In this document: positions 1 to 10,717 of the stretch, in pieces
How positions within the stretch are numbered: position 1 is the first letter of the stretch
Layout: every line of letters starts with the position of its first letter
Assembly (NCBI GenBank): GCA_015680685.1
Contig: MNCI01035086.1
Coordinates: 375,350 to 439,349 of the forward strand
Length of the DNA stretch: 64,000 nt
Source: Gnetum montanum
Lineage: Eukaryota > Streptophyta > Gnetopsida > Gnetales > Gnetaceae
Direction: 5' to 3'
Translations under genes and position numbers: made by a program
The notes under the pieces: model-generated
The model's input: only the letters and a program-made list of their open reading frames with translations
The model's database searches: none
What the model was told of the DNA's origin: nothing

Positions 1-1
1 C

Positions 2-163
2 TAGAATCCCATACATGTGGCACAACGTACTAAATTTCAAACACTATGGGAAGGACCTTATATTATTTATGCAAATTTTCCTTCAGGGGCCATGATAATA
101 TACAAACCTGAGAGCCCAGACAAGAAACTGTTGGTTAACGTGCAACAAACAAAACCTTTCTAG
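2..163 (+). pseudogene. Integrase C-terminal fragment of the retrotransposon polyprotein
   Basis: About 52 codons are open after a stop at 2-4. The piece contains HVAQRTKFQTLWEGPY, the integrase tail also present in the minus-strand relative near 45850-45950 (HVPQRTKFQTLWEGPY). It ends with its own stop at 161-163, and no chromodomain follows, as expected for Athila/Tat elements. The catalytic core lies left of the window. Family assignment is firm; function is lost. Confidence 0.75.
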
Positions 164-185
164 GAGCTTAGGACAGTCAGTACAC

Positions 186-428
186 ATGCTACCTCTCTTG
201 ATGGATAACCCTGCTCACTATTTCGGATCTCCTCCTTCCAACTTAGTCGTGGGGGAGATGGCCACTTATGCTAACCGTTCTAGGCCCTTAGTTCTTTTTG
301 AATTTTTGTTTTACACTTTTTTTTACATGTTTTTGTTTCACACATTTTTGTTTTATACATTTTTTCAACTTTTCTTATTTTTGTTTTACACCATTGTTCA
401 TATTTTTACTATTTGTTTGATTGCTTAA
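186..428 (+). CDS. Small ORF conserved between two element copies, function unknown
   Basis: An 80-codon ORF begins MLPLLMDNPAHYFGSPPSNLVV just after the integrase stop. The minus-strand relative has a near-identical ORF at 45551-45766 (71 codons) in the same place. The second half is hydrophobic and Phe/Leu/Tyr-rich because the DNA is a run of degenerate TTTTGTTT(C)ACA repeats, so the apparent membrane-like segment may be a composition effect. The DNA of the first part also carries a motif like the polypurine tract (243-257). It may be a translated leftover or only a conserved cis element; I do not assign a function. Confidence 0.3.
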   Translation: MLPLLMDNPAHYFGSPPSNLVVGEMATYANRSRPLVLFEFLFYTFFYMFLFHTFLFYTFFQLFLFLFYTIVHIFTICLIA

Positions 429-2180
429 TTTACTTTTATTCATCATCCAATAAGTGCTCATGATGGTGGATTAAATTATATCATATTGATTGCTAATGTT
501 TGATTTTTACCTTTGAATTATGATGCTGATATTAAGGTATGGTTCTTTTGGTAAAATAGGCAATGAGTACACGCCGTCCACTCATCCATACAACTATATG
601 GTCTCCTTTGGCTTGGAACTGTATAGTCCCCTTTTTCTAACTAAACTTATTAATGAATTGGTGGCTGGGTATTTTTCAAACCAAGGAAAGACTCAAAGGA
701 TGAAAAGGGTGTGACTTCAAGGGGATTCGATGCATTGGTGCTGACCATTTTCTTGGGTGCTTGGATGCTTTTTCTTGATTTTTCTGCCATTTTGACATTG
801 TTCAAATATCAGGAAGCTGAGTGAATAAAAATAAGTCTTTTCATGGTGTGGTTCTCACGCATAAATATCAAAAAAAAGAAAGAAAAGTGAGAATTCAAAG
901 CACACCCCTTAGACATAATAAAGCAGTATGGGCTACAAGCACTAGTTATGGAACTAGAAAGACATGTTACCCATGCCTAAAGGTTCCCTCTAACTAAGGC
1001 CCTTTCTCACTTCCTACTTCTCCATCTTGCTCCCCTCAGAATGGTGGTGACTCTTTTTGAAAGCATTCTTGTTGCTTCAAGTGGATGGATTGGTCAAGTG
1101 TGTTGATGCGAGGTCACTGAATGTGGTTGGTTTGAGTCTGGATTTGGGATGAGTTCTACTTAGTTATTTTAACCATGAAATACACAAGGGGCTTTATACA
1201 ACCTTGTTCTTGGAATTCCATTCCATTCTCTCCTCTCCATCTTTCTTCCCATTTTCCACCTCAGTATTGGTTTTATCATTAGTGCGTTATGGGTTGATGC
1301 ATTATTTTTCTTTGGTGAATTCTTTTGGGTAAGTTTTTAACTCTTGCTTCCAAATGACATTCTTAGAGCCTACGGACTCTTTGGTTTTTGGGCTTGTCAG
1401 GGCATAAAAGGCATGAGCCTTCTTTGGGGAGGACCCATTAGCATTCCTTTTTGATGCAATTATTAACTTCTTTCCCTTAAACATTTCCTGCAATTAATCA
1501 TTTTTTGTTTCATCCTCATCCATGACATCCATTTTATTGGCATTTTTGTTGATATTTTTCATCTTTCTTATTCCTCATGTTTTTCCATCTTATAGCTACC
1601 AGAGGTTCGCTCTTAGTCACGGGGGCCCTAGCATAAATTTTTCAATTTTCTCCATTTTACTATTCACCTAACCCCTACACCTTGGGTAGTCACCTGTGAT
1701 AAATCTTCGAACCATTTTCTGCCATAACCACAACTCAGCCAATGCACTTCATATCAAGGTAAAGTATCAATTGCATTTTGGTTTATCTATCCTTGCTCAT
1801 TTGTGACTATGTTGTGTTTGCAGATGGCGATCATACAAACAATGGACTAGGCTTAGGGGAAGCACTCAAGATGGACTAGAACTGGAGCATTTACGAAAGG
1901 AGCAAGTCTGGTGGCGTGGCTATGGATAAACAATGGAAGGCACAATCTTAGCATTGGCAACAACACGCTTCATTTTCATTCTCTCTCTTTCTCTACAAGC
2001 TACCAAATAAAGGCTTGGATGTCATTTATGTACGAGTATTCACCACAATGTTGTAATATGCTTATTGATCCATCACTAGGCACATTGAGTCTATCATCCC
2101 ATTCCACCGTCAATTGTCAATTAGTCAATAATCTCATACCTTCCCAATATTTTGTAAGGAACTCGAGGATGAGTTTTCAT
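429..2180 (+). other. Long 3' region of the Athila-like element
   Basis: No convincing long ORF. Blocks of this stretch recur in reverse at 43790-45540 and, more diverged, at 14250-15240 (for example the 'gtgtgacttcaaggggattcg' block and the CTTTGGGGAGGA block), so it is a shared family 3' region. Athila elements often have an env-like ORF here; I see none that is open. Confidence 0.6.
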
Positions 2181-2195
2181 TTAGTCATGGGGGTA
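2181..2195 (+). promoter_or_regulatory. Polypurine tract (plus-strand primer) of the Athila-like element
   Basis: TTAGTCATGGGGGTA directly precedes the LTR start TGATGAG. The same sequence precedes the LTRs at 18701 and, reversed, at 43774 (there CATAGGGGTA). Confidence 0.8.
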
Positions 2196-3036
2196 TGATG
2201 AGAGTGGTTTATTCTAATTATTAGAGTGGTTACTCTAATTATTAGAGTAGTTGCTCCCAATCCTATAAATACAGTGCCCAAGCACACAATTAAAAAGAAA
2301 GTCTTTTAGCAATCAAGTAGCGAAACTCTTGTAGTCTATTTGAAAGTTAGAGTATTTTCCAAGTGTCCACAATAGAAGGTCTAAGTGTGGATGGATCTTT
2401 ATTCGAGCATTGTGTACCTAAGCACACCTTGTGCATAGCAATAAAGATGAGCTCTTTGATTCATCCTTGTAGCACTTGAGATTTTTTTTCTTACACATTT
2501 TATTTTATTTTATTTTCTTATGCATTTATTTTATTTTATTTTATTTTATGCACTTTACATTTCTGTTATTAGCATAGCAATTCATTTTGATCAATTAATC
2601 AAATCATTACATGACACTCAGTACGATCACTTCAAGCATGCGTGTAATACTTGGTAACCTAGTAACGATTAGCGTTTGGTAATCCCAGTAGTGTTGCACT
2701 GGTTTAGGATGTGTACGACAAGTGAGAACAGATGCTGGTGTTAGGATTAGTTAGAACTTAGTTAATGAGTAGTTAAGATAAATTAGTCACTTAGTTATCT
2801 CTCTTCTCCCTTACTAGCATAGGACATAAAAACATAAAAGCTATAAAAATCATATGCCTCAAGCTTAATTAACCATACAATTGTGACATATAGGTAAGCT
2901 TGGAAAGACAATGATCAACCAACCCATCCTTGTTCCACAAGGGTGCATAAGCACTTAGTCCTTGGAATTTGACCGGATCGTGCGTGAAACACTCGTATTT
3001 GTATGGTTGAGCGTAGGGGTACCTCACCGCTCATCA
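2196..3036 (+). repeat. LTR, 841 bp, 3' LTR of the truncated element
   Basis: It starts TGATGAG and ends CTCATCA, the shared LTR ends of all Athila-like copies here. A TATA-like CCTATAAATACAG is near 2261-2273 and an AATAAAG polyadenylation-like signal near 2441. Unlike its relatives, the region upstream of the TATA box has no GATATCGC boxes but an AT-rich direct repeat (TCTAATTATTAGAGT, twice). The 3' half matches the others (GGTAATCCCAGTAG..., CGTATGGTTGAGCGTAGGGGTACCTC). Confidence 0.85.
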
Positions 3037-3049
3037 ATAACTCAACATT

Positions 3050-3115
3050 TCTCACTAGAATTGAACCCATGACTTAGAAATTTCAAATCAAGAGTCTTAT
3101 CACTAGGCTAACATT
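3050..3115 (-). repeat. tRNA-derived, SINE-like fragment
   Basis: On the minus strand the piece reads like a tRNA-type RNA polymerase III promoter: an A-box-like TAGCCTAGTGATA and, about 35 bases later, a good B box GGTTCAATTC. A related, more decayed copy lies at 56606-56675. It is too short and degenerate to be a working tRNA gene. Confidence 0.5.
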
Positions 3116-4100
3116 TCATTATTAGCCTAACATATATATGATAAATATATCATATGCCTTATAGTTTTTACCACCATTTCTTGTATGTTGAATTTTTATC
3201 TTTTCTTCATACAAAAATAATTTGTCGCATTGTCTTCATTCTAAAATCATTTCAAGCTTTGGTTCTTCCATTTCAAAGCTTTTCTGTGCATTTCTTCCTT
3301 GATAACACACCTATCTAAACCACATGTCACATTGTGCATGATTTATTTACATATAAATAGTCTTTTATCCTTCATTTTGACTCATATAAAATTTTTAACA
3401 CATAGGTTTGAAGATAAGTGGAAGTATAATATGAACATTTTAGGGTAGGAAAGAAAACCAATAAGGAGATTTAAAAGGCCTCAATAACATACTAAGAAAG
3501 TTTATTTTATTTTTCTTTTCATGTGATTGTTTTACTTTATTATTGATTTTGTATTCTTCCTCTTTATTGTTTGATTCTTCATTATTGTTTAATTATTAAG
3601 TCTCGAATCTACCAAATTTTTTATCATTTTAGGCTTGTTTTTATATGAAATTTTGTATTGTGACTCTATCAAGATCCTTTCCAATTTCTATAAGTCCAAT
3701 TCCAATTTACACGTCTAAGTTAATATCCTTATGACACACAACATATACCTAATTTATGAAAATGCCATATCAAAAATCAATCAAAATTCCAACTAGCACA
3801 TCACACCCATATTATAATAATATCAATGAATGCATAACTAAATATCCACAACATGATCATATCATCATAAAACATAATGTAATAACTCAAGCATAGGTCA
3901 TAGACACATACTAGCTTATTGTCCATGCCTGCATGTTCAACATCCCTACTAGTCACAAAAATCTAAGACATCCCATTAGATCAATATGCATAATCATGTA
4001 ATATAAACACATATATGCAAATATCATCAAGATCTCTAAAAATATATCATCATAATATCACATCTAATCATACCCAATGTGCCTAGTCATAACTAATTGC
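3116..4100. other. AT-rich intergenic DNA, no gene seen
   Basis: No recognised coding region or RNA gene, only AT-rich sequence with scattered short ORFs. Confidence 0.6.
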
Positions 4101-4109
4101 ATCCAAACC

Positions 4110-4873
4110 AATCATATAACTATACCATAGGACTCTACACTGAGGATTACAAAAAAATTCTTGGAATATTTTTTTTACCTAGAATCACTCTCACATTGTT
4201 AGCATTCAATATGCTACAAGATCTTTTTCACCTATAGATTTAATCTTTTTATAATGTTCAGTTTTTTTTGCAACTTCCTTAAATATAAGATCCTCATTTA
4301 TTTAAATTCTATTTCCATGTTCACTTTGCTTTAAATGGCTATAATGCCTCCAATATACTTTGTATATTCTACATCATGAAATTTAACAATTACATGATGA
4401 GGTTTGTTACTTCATTCACTTAGATTTCTAAGTTCTTTATTAATCTTTGGAGGAGTAGTATGCATATCCTCATCAATGATCATGTTCAATCTCTGTAACC
4501 AAATTTTCATCTTTTCTCTTTAGGCTACCAATAAATTATAATTTTTTTCTTCATCCTTTTTAAATTTTATTTCTTTATTTCTTTAATATTTCTACACTAG
4601 TTGTAGTTCATTGTCATTATCCTCTATCTTTGCTTTGAGCATTACTAATTTTTGCAAAATTTTCTTGTTATCCATTGATATAGTGCTCACCTCTTTTTTT
4701 TAATTAATTTTTTCTTAAAAGGTTGCTAAAATTTGTAGGATATTTTTGTTCTATTGCAAAATATTATCTAATAATGTGATTTTGGAAACAATATTTTACT
4801 ACTCTATAATTGGAATTTCAATCATAATAAGTGTAGGTGAAGATTTTCTAAGCCTTCCTTGTGATGATGTCAT
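4110..4873 (-). pseudogene. Decayed coiled-coil protein ORF, unknown, possibly LINE ORF1-like
   Basis: From ATG at 4873-4871 the minus strand keeps one frame for roughly 250 codons with about ten stops and no obvious frameshift. It starts MTSSQGRLRKSS, then has heptad-like charged helices (DNKKILQKLVMLKAKIEDND) and a short PHHVIVKFHD piece. Coiled coil followed by a '-VIVKF-' strand recalls L1-type ORF1 proteins, but the match is short and no reverse transcriptase follows on this strand, so the resemblance is weak. It could equally be a decayed host gene. Frame conservation over this length is the main support. Confidence 0.35.
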
Positions 4874-4905
4874 TACACAATCTTTAATTCTTTTAGACAA
4901 CTAAC

Positions 4906-5009
4906 TTGCTTACTTTGTTAGGGAAACATTGCTCATGAAATCCTTGCTACAATTGAGTTGTTTGCTTTGTTAGGGAAACATTACTCATGAAATCCTTTCT
5001 ACAATTATT
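4906..5009. repeat. Tandem duplication, 2 x 52 bp
   Basis: Units 4906-4957 and 4958-5009 share the core GTTAGGGAAACATT(G/A)CTCATG with few differences. Further right (5010-5165) a looser CTTCTACTTAGAAAC-type repeat occurs several times. Confidence 0.75.
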
Positions 5010-7257
5010 TCTGCTTGAAAACCCTTTCTCTAACTACTCCTACTTAAGAAACCTTACTCTTCTACTTAGAAACTTTTGATCTCTTCCTTTGGCTCTTCTA
5101 CTTAGAAACCATCACTCCAACTACTCCTACTTATAAATCCTTGTTCTCTTACTTAGAAACCTTCTTGAGTTCAATATTAATGATGTCACTATTAAGCTTC
5201 AAAATGTCCCTATAATGCGTAATGGATATAAATTCTTAAAAATCGACTTGGCACTAATTGTATTTTATATAGATATATATTCAAAATTGATGATAATTCA
5301 TGAGAAGAAGTATTTACTAATTTCTCTAAAGCATGGTAATTTCCAAGAAGGTTAATTTTTAAAGAACCCATGTTAATCTTTTTCATCATGGAACAAGGAT
5401 TGATGTTATCATTTTCTTTCTATTTTTTATTTTTACATAATCTCAAGATGTGGTTTTATAACTTGTTCATCTTGAATAGAATTGTCCTTATTTTATTCTT
5501 TCTTTAGGTGTAAATGTTAAAGATGAGCTTGAACGTATTAGAAACAAAAAATTGCATCAAGGGATATTTTGCTAGGTTAAAAGGGATAAGGTTCACTTTA
5601 GTTTCATTTCTAAGACTAGGATGATGAAGATGTGCAATTGGAACAAATTATTATAATAATTAAGTTTTGGGTTATATTTTTTAAAATTGGGTAAAAATAC
5701 TAGTATAATTATAAAATTTTAGTTTTTGAAATAAATTAAAATTTGTCATGGTTGTAGTTTTTATTTCACTAGAGTTATCATGAAATTATTGGAATATACC
5801 CTTAGTGGCAAGCAATTATTGATGCAAATTCAAGTTCTAACTCAAATGCATTATTATTTTAAAACATTAGAATAGTGCACATTATCACTTAAGGTCATAT
5901 TATGTAATATACACTACTATTAGTAGTAATAATGGAATAGACTCTATCATGCACTTCAAACTCATTTGAGGCTATTCAATCTTGAGTTAAATTCTATCTA
6001 CTATGTTAGTATGCATGATCAATTAGGCTATATGATCTTTGATTGTGGCATTTCTAACTAATTGAGTAGTGTCTTTCAAAATGAGGTTAGCTAAAGGCTA
6101 CCAAGCTATGTCTATAAATGAAGGTAACGAGTGATGTAAAAAAGAAAATAAAGTGAAATAAAAAGGCATCCAGAATTGGGATTGAAGTGAAATAAAAAGT
6201 TACATTTAGAAAATTGGAAAGAAAAATTTGGATGAAATAAAAAAATAACAAATTCATTCAAAATAAGATATGACAATAGGGTGTAGAAGTATAATATGTT
6301 ATCCACAATAAGAAAAAATGCTTCAAGGTAACGTGAAAACTAAAAAAAATATGTTGATATACAAAATATCAAATGAGGCAGAAGTAGCAATAGCTAAAGT
6401 CAAGCATGAAGTATTAAATGATTTTTAAGAGAAATTCTAAATAAAGAAAACAAAAAAATCTATGTAAAAACTCACAAAAACTAAAAAAAGAAATGTAATA
6501 ACATTAATCATGACAAATGCATTAAAAAGATAATGAAAGAATTTTAACAAAAGATAATCAAATTTTGCATAGGTGGAAAATTTATTTTTAAAAAAGTTAT
6601 TAAATAAATAATTTGAAGTAATGTTAAAAATGGTCTACTTCCTAGAATTATTAGAGTTTTAAGTTCAACATGTATCACTCTTATCTCTAGTAGTATAAGA
6701 TATATTTTGTGAATTGTCTTGCCTTGGGGAGAATGAAGTGACTTAGAGAGTTACATTTTGAGAAGTTAACAAGAAACTTAGAGAGTTATATTTTAAGCAA
6801 GTAACAAGTAACAAAACCAAGTGTTTTCGTAATTGAATTTTGTACCATAATCATTAAACAAGAAGATATATGGGTTTAGCATGCTTTGTAACTTAATACT
6901 TATGTTTTATCCTTATTCCCTTGATTCAACATGTTCTAGTGGCCAATGTAAAGGTTTTCAACCTATGCATGGGGTCGTGTGTGTGTGTAGTGCAAGGGGT
7001 TTCAAGCCACGCATGGGTTCATATAAGTACATACACTTATATACATGTATGCATGAATTGCAAAAACATGAAAATACATTATCTTAGTTTTTAAAGTAAG
7101 GCACACATAGATTGAGTAGATGAAAAATCTATTTTAACAAAGTAATAATCCCCACCTATACTTTTGACACCTCCTTAATCAATGACTAAACAACTTCTAT
7201 TCCCATGCTTACGTACAATTTGCTACTAAAAAATTCAAAGTGTATATAACATTTAGT
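5010..7257. other. AT-rich intergenic DNA with one dispersed repeat block
   Basis: No intact gene. Sections near 5330-5480 and 5575-5720 resemble parts of 53480-53610 and 54990-55110 (shared AATTTTTAAAGAAC, TTTCATTTC(A/T)AAGACT and CTAGTATAATTATAAAAT blocks), so they derive from one unidentified repeat or gene family. The rest is A-rich low-complexity DNA. Confidence 0.5.
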
Positions 7258-7298
7258 GAGTTATACAATGTTATAATTCATTGAACATTGTACAACTC
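7258..7298. repeat. Short inverted repeat beside the chromovirus insertion
   Basis: Arms 7258-7272 and 7284-7298 are 15 bp with one mismatch around an 11-base loop. The chromovirus begins three bases to the right. Confidence 0.6.
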
Positions 7299-7300
7299 AC

Positions 7301-7796
7301 TGTAATGCCATGTCCCTTGTTAAGGTTAGAATTGAACTATAATAATGTAATTAACCTTTGGAAGAAGGGGTTCCTTGTTATGAGGAGTTATGATTATTCA
7401 TGATACCCCTCGAGAATGGGTTTAACCTATGGCATTTAAGGCCAGGCTTAGAGGTCGTGTTGGCATGGAGTTTCAGAGCTAGGATTAGTAAGTAATGGAA
7501 CCTGAGTTAAGTGAGACAAGAAGGGAATGGTCACTCCTTTGGCTGGATAGCCTAACCATGGTGGTAGTGTTGGATTGCCTCTAAGGTCTTAAGTGTCATA
7601 GGAAGATAACCCCAAGGGTGTTACAATGTACCATCCAACATCAATAAAGTTTTTCCTTACTTTCCCATACCTGATTTAGTGCCTTAATATTATTTTCCAA
7701 GTTATCTGATTATATTTCCATTATAATTTTATGTGCATGTTGGACTAATGCAATGAATTATTGTGTTTTATCAACATTTGGGAATGGGATTTCACA
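7301..7796 (+). repeat. 5' LTR of the chromovirus
   Basis: It begins TGTAATGCC and ends TTTCACA. It aligns along its length with 25502-25987 (shared CCTAACCATGGTGG, GTGTTGGATTGCCT, GGGTGTTACA(A/G)TGTA). The two copies differ at many sites, which implies an old insertion. Confidence 0.85.
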
Positions 7797-7798
7797 TT

Positions 7799-7811
7799 TG
7801 GTATTGGAGAA
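7799..7811 (+). promoter_or_regulatory. Primer binding site, tRNA-iMet type
   Basis: TGGTATTGGAGA lies two bases after the LTR. The plant initiator tRNA-Met primer site is TGGTATCAGAGC; the TGGTAT and GAG blocks are kept. Confidence 0.65.
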
Positions 7812-8025
7812 AACCACAATTTAGAAGCCAAGTGGAAGAGAATACTACTAAACTTCATTAATAATATATGGGTGAAATACATCAAACATGGAAATATATG
7901 TGAGATACATCAAGAATTTGGATATAGAAGGAAGTAGAAGAAGAGATTAGTTAGGGATATTGGAGGAAGTGGAAGAAGATACCGATCATCCAATTTGAAG
8001 ATCTTGAGAAGATCAGTAATAATGA

Positions 8026-10020
8026 CTAGGCCTCATGTTCCTCCTTCGTAGTGTCATTCTTATTAATTACCATATGACATATGACCAAACCATTGCCTAA
8101 TTTTTTGATGTATTTGATGGCACTCTTTGCTATAGTGTGTGCCTCATCCATCTTTGCAAGTTTAGTTTCCAAAAGATTCACTTAAAGGGTTTGTTGGGCA
8201 ACATTCTTTTGCCATTCTTTTTCCTTCCTCTATACATGTAAGACAATATTAAGGCTATGAGTGTAAAGATAATAATAAAAACAAAAGAAAGAAAGAACAA
8301 AAATTACATAAGCAAAGTCAATCATTCTTGATTTGGAGGATGCATTTTGGTTCAATGAATAATAAGAAAGACAAGTGGAACTCTCCAATTCTCTTAAGAG
8401 CTGTTCAAGATTTTTGACAACTTTGAGAACATCCTTGGAAATATCATGAAATCAAGATGCAGCACTAGCTTGCACCAACTCATAATCTTCCTTGAAGTCA
8501 TAAGATTTGGACTCCCTCAAGTGGTATAATTCTTCACGAATGGAGTAAGGTGTATTCTTTGTTATTTGTTCACCAAGATTTCGAAGAAGAACAAGTTCTT
8601 CTTCAGTAGTAGCCATTAGCTATCCTAGCGAAAAAGGGAAATCCATGATGGTAATATAAGGAGCTAAGGTAATAGACCTAGGAACTGAAGATGCTGACAT
8701 GACCTGTGGTAAAGTACCTTTTAGTTGGGTCACATGAAGAGATGTCATACATGGTGATTTAGGTGGAGGGTTTGGAGTTTGTTCAAAGCTAGTATGTGTG
8801 GTAGTATCCTTCCCCAACTCTCAGATGAAGTATCTCTGACCAAGAGATATCTACAACACAAAGTGAATGTCACATAAGAAGAAGAAAGAAAAGGGAAGTA
8901 TTTAAACACTATATAATTGAATTTACCTCTAGTTCCTTTTCTTTATCTTTTTATTTGGCATTTAAAATTAGCTTCTGCTAAAACCTTGGCTAGTACATTG
9001 TTTCTAATTAAAAAAATTTAAAATTAATTAGAAATAAAATATACAATTAAAAAAATAATTAAATAGACCACTAAAAAAAACCTTTGAACTAAGCTCTATT
9101 ACCACCACATCCTGTCTTCCTGGAGTTGCCTTAGCATCTTCAGGAGTTTGAGCACCTTCCACTAGTTCAGTTTGCATTCTAGATTGCACTACCAATAAAT
9201 ACATAAAAATACATAATTAACAAAAAAGTATAATATTATATATATAATAGCTTGTTGGTTTCTTCTTGATTACAAGCCTACTCAAAAGCCCCTTGATCTT
9301 TCTTTGCATCCTTGATTTGACTCCTTAGAACTCTCTCTTCTTCAAGCAACTCGAGATGTAAACTAGGATCGAAACAACTATGAAGATTGGTTGAAGTAAT
9401 ATGACTTAAAATTAAGGAAATAATCATAGGTACACAACATATAGTATAAGGTTTTTATGAATTTTACTTGGTAGGAGTAGCATGTTCCATGACAAGATGC
9501 AAGGTAGAGAAACAAGATCATAAACCCTACCAATTTTGGCACTGTGGAGAATATAGATAGAATAGGCACTAACGTAGGATTGGTGTGGATTCTATAAAAC
9601 CTTACTATGTATAAATTAACATAATTTAAAATCAATTTCATTAATAAAATCAATAAGATAAAATTAGCTTTGGTGGATAGCAAAGTCACGAACATAATCA
9701 AACAACTCTCCTTAGCAAAATGCTTGAAACTTAGGAGAGAAAATAGAAGGGATTAAAGGATCTTCCCCTAAGTGAAAATCTAAAACTGATTGAATATTAG
9801 CCAAAGTAATTGTTAATGGTTCAAAAGTAATTTTTGAAGAAGAACTTTTACTTGTATGATAGGCATTAAACCATTGTGTTATAAGACTCTTACATTATAA
9901 TTTTTAAAAAATAGAAAAGACAAGCAACTTAGATAATTTAGAAGTTGTAAGATATTGAAACTCCTCAACTCCAAGTAAGTTACAAATAAAATTGGAAGCA
10001 ACAATTGCATTATTTTGATG
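8026..10020 (-). pseudogene. Decayed multi-exon gene of unknown function, antisense in the chromovirus leader
   Basis: Several minus-strand blocks look like exons separated by AT-rich intron-like DNA. Near 9800-10010 is LLGVEEFQYLTTSKLSKL; near 9270-9375 a helical HLELLEEERVLRSQIKDAKK; near 9080-9190 a block ending ATPGRQDVVVIEL; 8620-8850 a Pro/Ser-rich segment; 8460-8620 a 54-codon ORF starting MATTEEELVLLRNLGEQ; and 8026-8240 a block ending KNDTTKEEHEA and a stop. Helical charged segments suggest a coiled-coil protein. I do not recognise the family. Isolated stops occur inside blocks, so it is probably dead. Its location between the chromovirus LTR and gag suggests capture or an older insertion. 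Confidence 0.4.
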
Positions 10021-10031
10021 TAAAATTATAG

Positions 10032-10392
10032 ACATTGGCCAGATAAGCCCCTAGGTGGTCGACGCGGGCTATGCAGGTGTTGGCCTAGGTTATCGTTGGA
10101 AACATACTCAAAGATGAGCATGAGTTGGGCACTGTGTGGGTTGGTGTGTCCATATAGATGCACCACATGCAAGTGTTGTAGTTTATGGAAGACATGCACC
10201 TTGTTGAAGAAGATGTCCACATTATGGGAGCACTGGTGATGGTAAGGTGAGAGAGGCATTTTACAACCACAGCGTGCCCATCTCATAGGCATCCCAGGAA
10301 CATAAAGCTAAAGCACCATCATCCACCTCATTGTACTCTATGAAAGATTTTATCACCTCTTATAGCTCTTCATATGAGATAAGAATCATGTG
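10032..10392 (-). pseudogene. Receptor-like kinase fragment (WAK/LRK10-like)
   Basis: Read on the minus strand, ISYEEL...NEVDDGA resembles the juxtamembrane and glycine-loop start of WAK-associated and LRK10-like kinases. After a frameshift comes DGHAVVVKMPL, with the invariant beta-3 lysine. HVVHLYGHTNPHSAQLMLIF then EYVSNDNLGQHLHS corresponds to beta-4/beta-5 and the hinge; another frameshift leads to LIWPM. The catalytic loop and everything after are missing. It is therefore a frameshifted N-lobe fragment with no function. The minus-strand ORF upstream (10386-10721, Lys/Thr-rich KTKAKTKIKT) runs into it and may be part of the same capture. Confidence 0.7.
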
Positions 10393-10717
10393 CTCGAACG
10401 CTTTTGGGTTTGCAGCCCCACCTTCCAATTTTGGGTTAACATCCATTTGTTTTTCTCTATAGTCTTTATTTTGGTCTTGGCCTTGGTCTTGGTCTTCGCA
10501 TAGTGAATTGCATTACTTCCCTTCTTAGGATGTCCTAATGAAGGCACCTTACAAAACCCTTGTGCATTGCTGCTATGGTAATCGTCATCTATGAAACCCT
10601 CATTGTCATTACGAGTTGCATGGGCAAAATCCTCATCCACTGTGACTATGTGCACTTTTGTCATTACCACCAGATCTACTACACTATTGTTGTTCCTTGC
10701 TTTGTTGTCCATTGGCA

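Larger units (their letters stand above)
1..3036 (+). mobile_element. 3' part of an Athila/Tat-like Ty3/gypsy LTR retrotransposon
   Basis: Only the 3' end lies in the window: an integrase tail, about 2 kb of 3' region without a clear long ORF, a polypurine tract and a complete LTR. The integrase tail, small ORF and 3' region match, in the same order, the complete minus-strand element at 42965-52793, which fixes family and orientation. The five bases after the LTR are ATAAC; the matching upstream target duplication would be outside the window. Assignment to the Athila/Tat side of Ty3/gypsy rests on the tRNA-Asp-type primer site and RT of its relatives here. Confidence 0.85.

Noticed and set aside
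429-2180. env-like gene in the 3' region
   Set aside because: No long open frame, signal peptide or transmembrane pattern survives in either copy of this region.
3050-3115. Functional tRNA gene
   Set aside because: No acceptor stem pairing or intact cloverleaf could be drawn; only A- and B-box-like parts remain.
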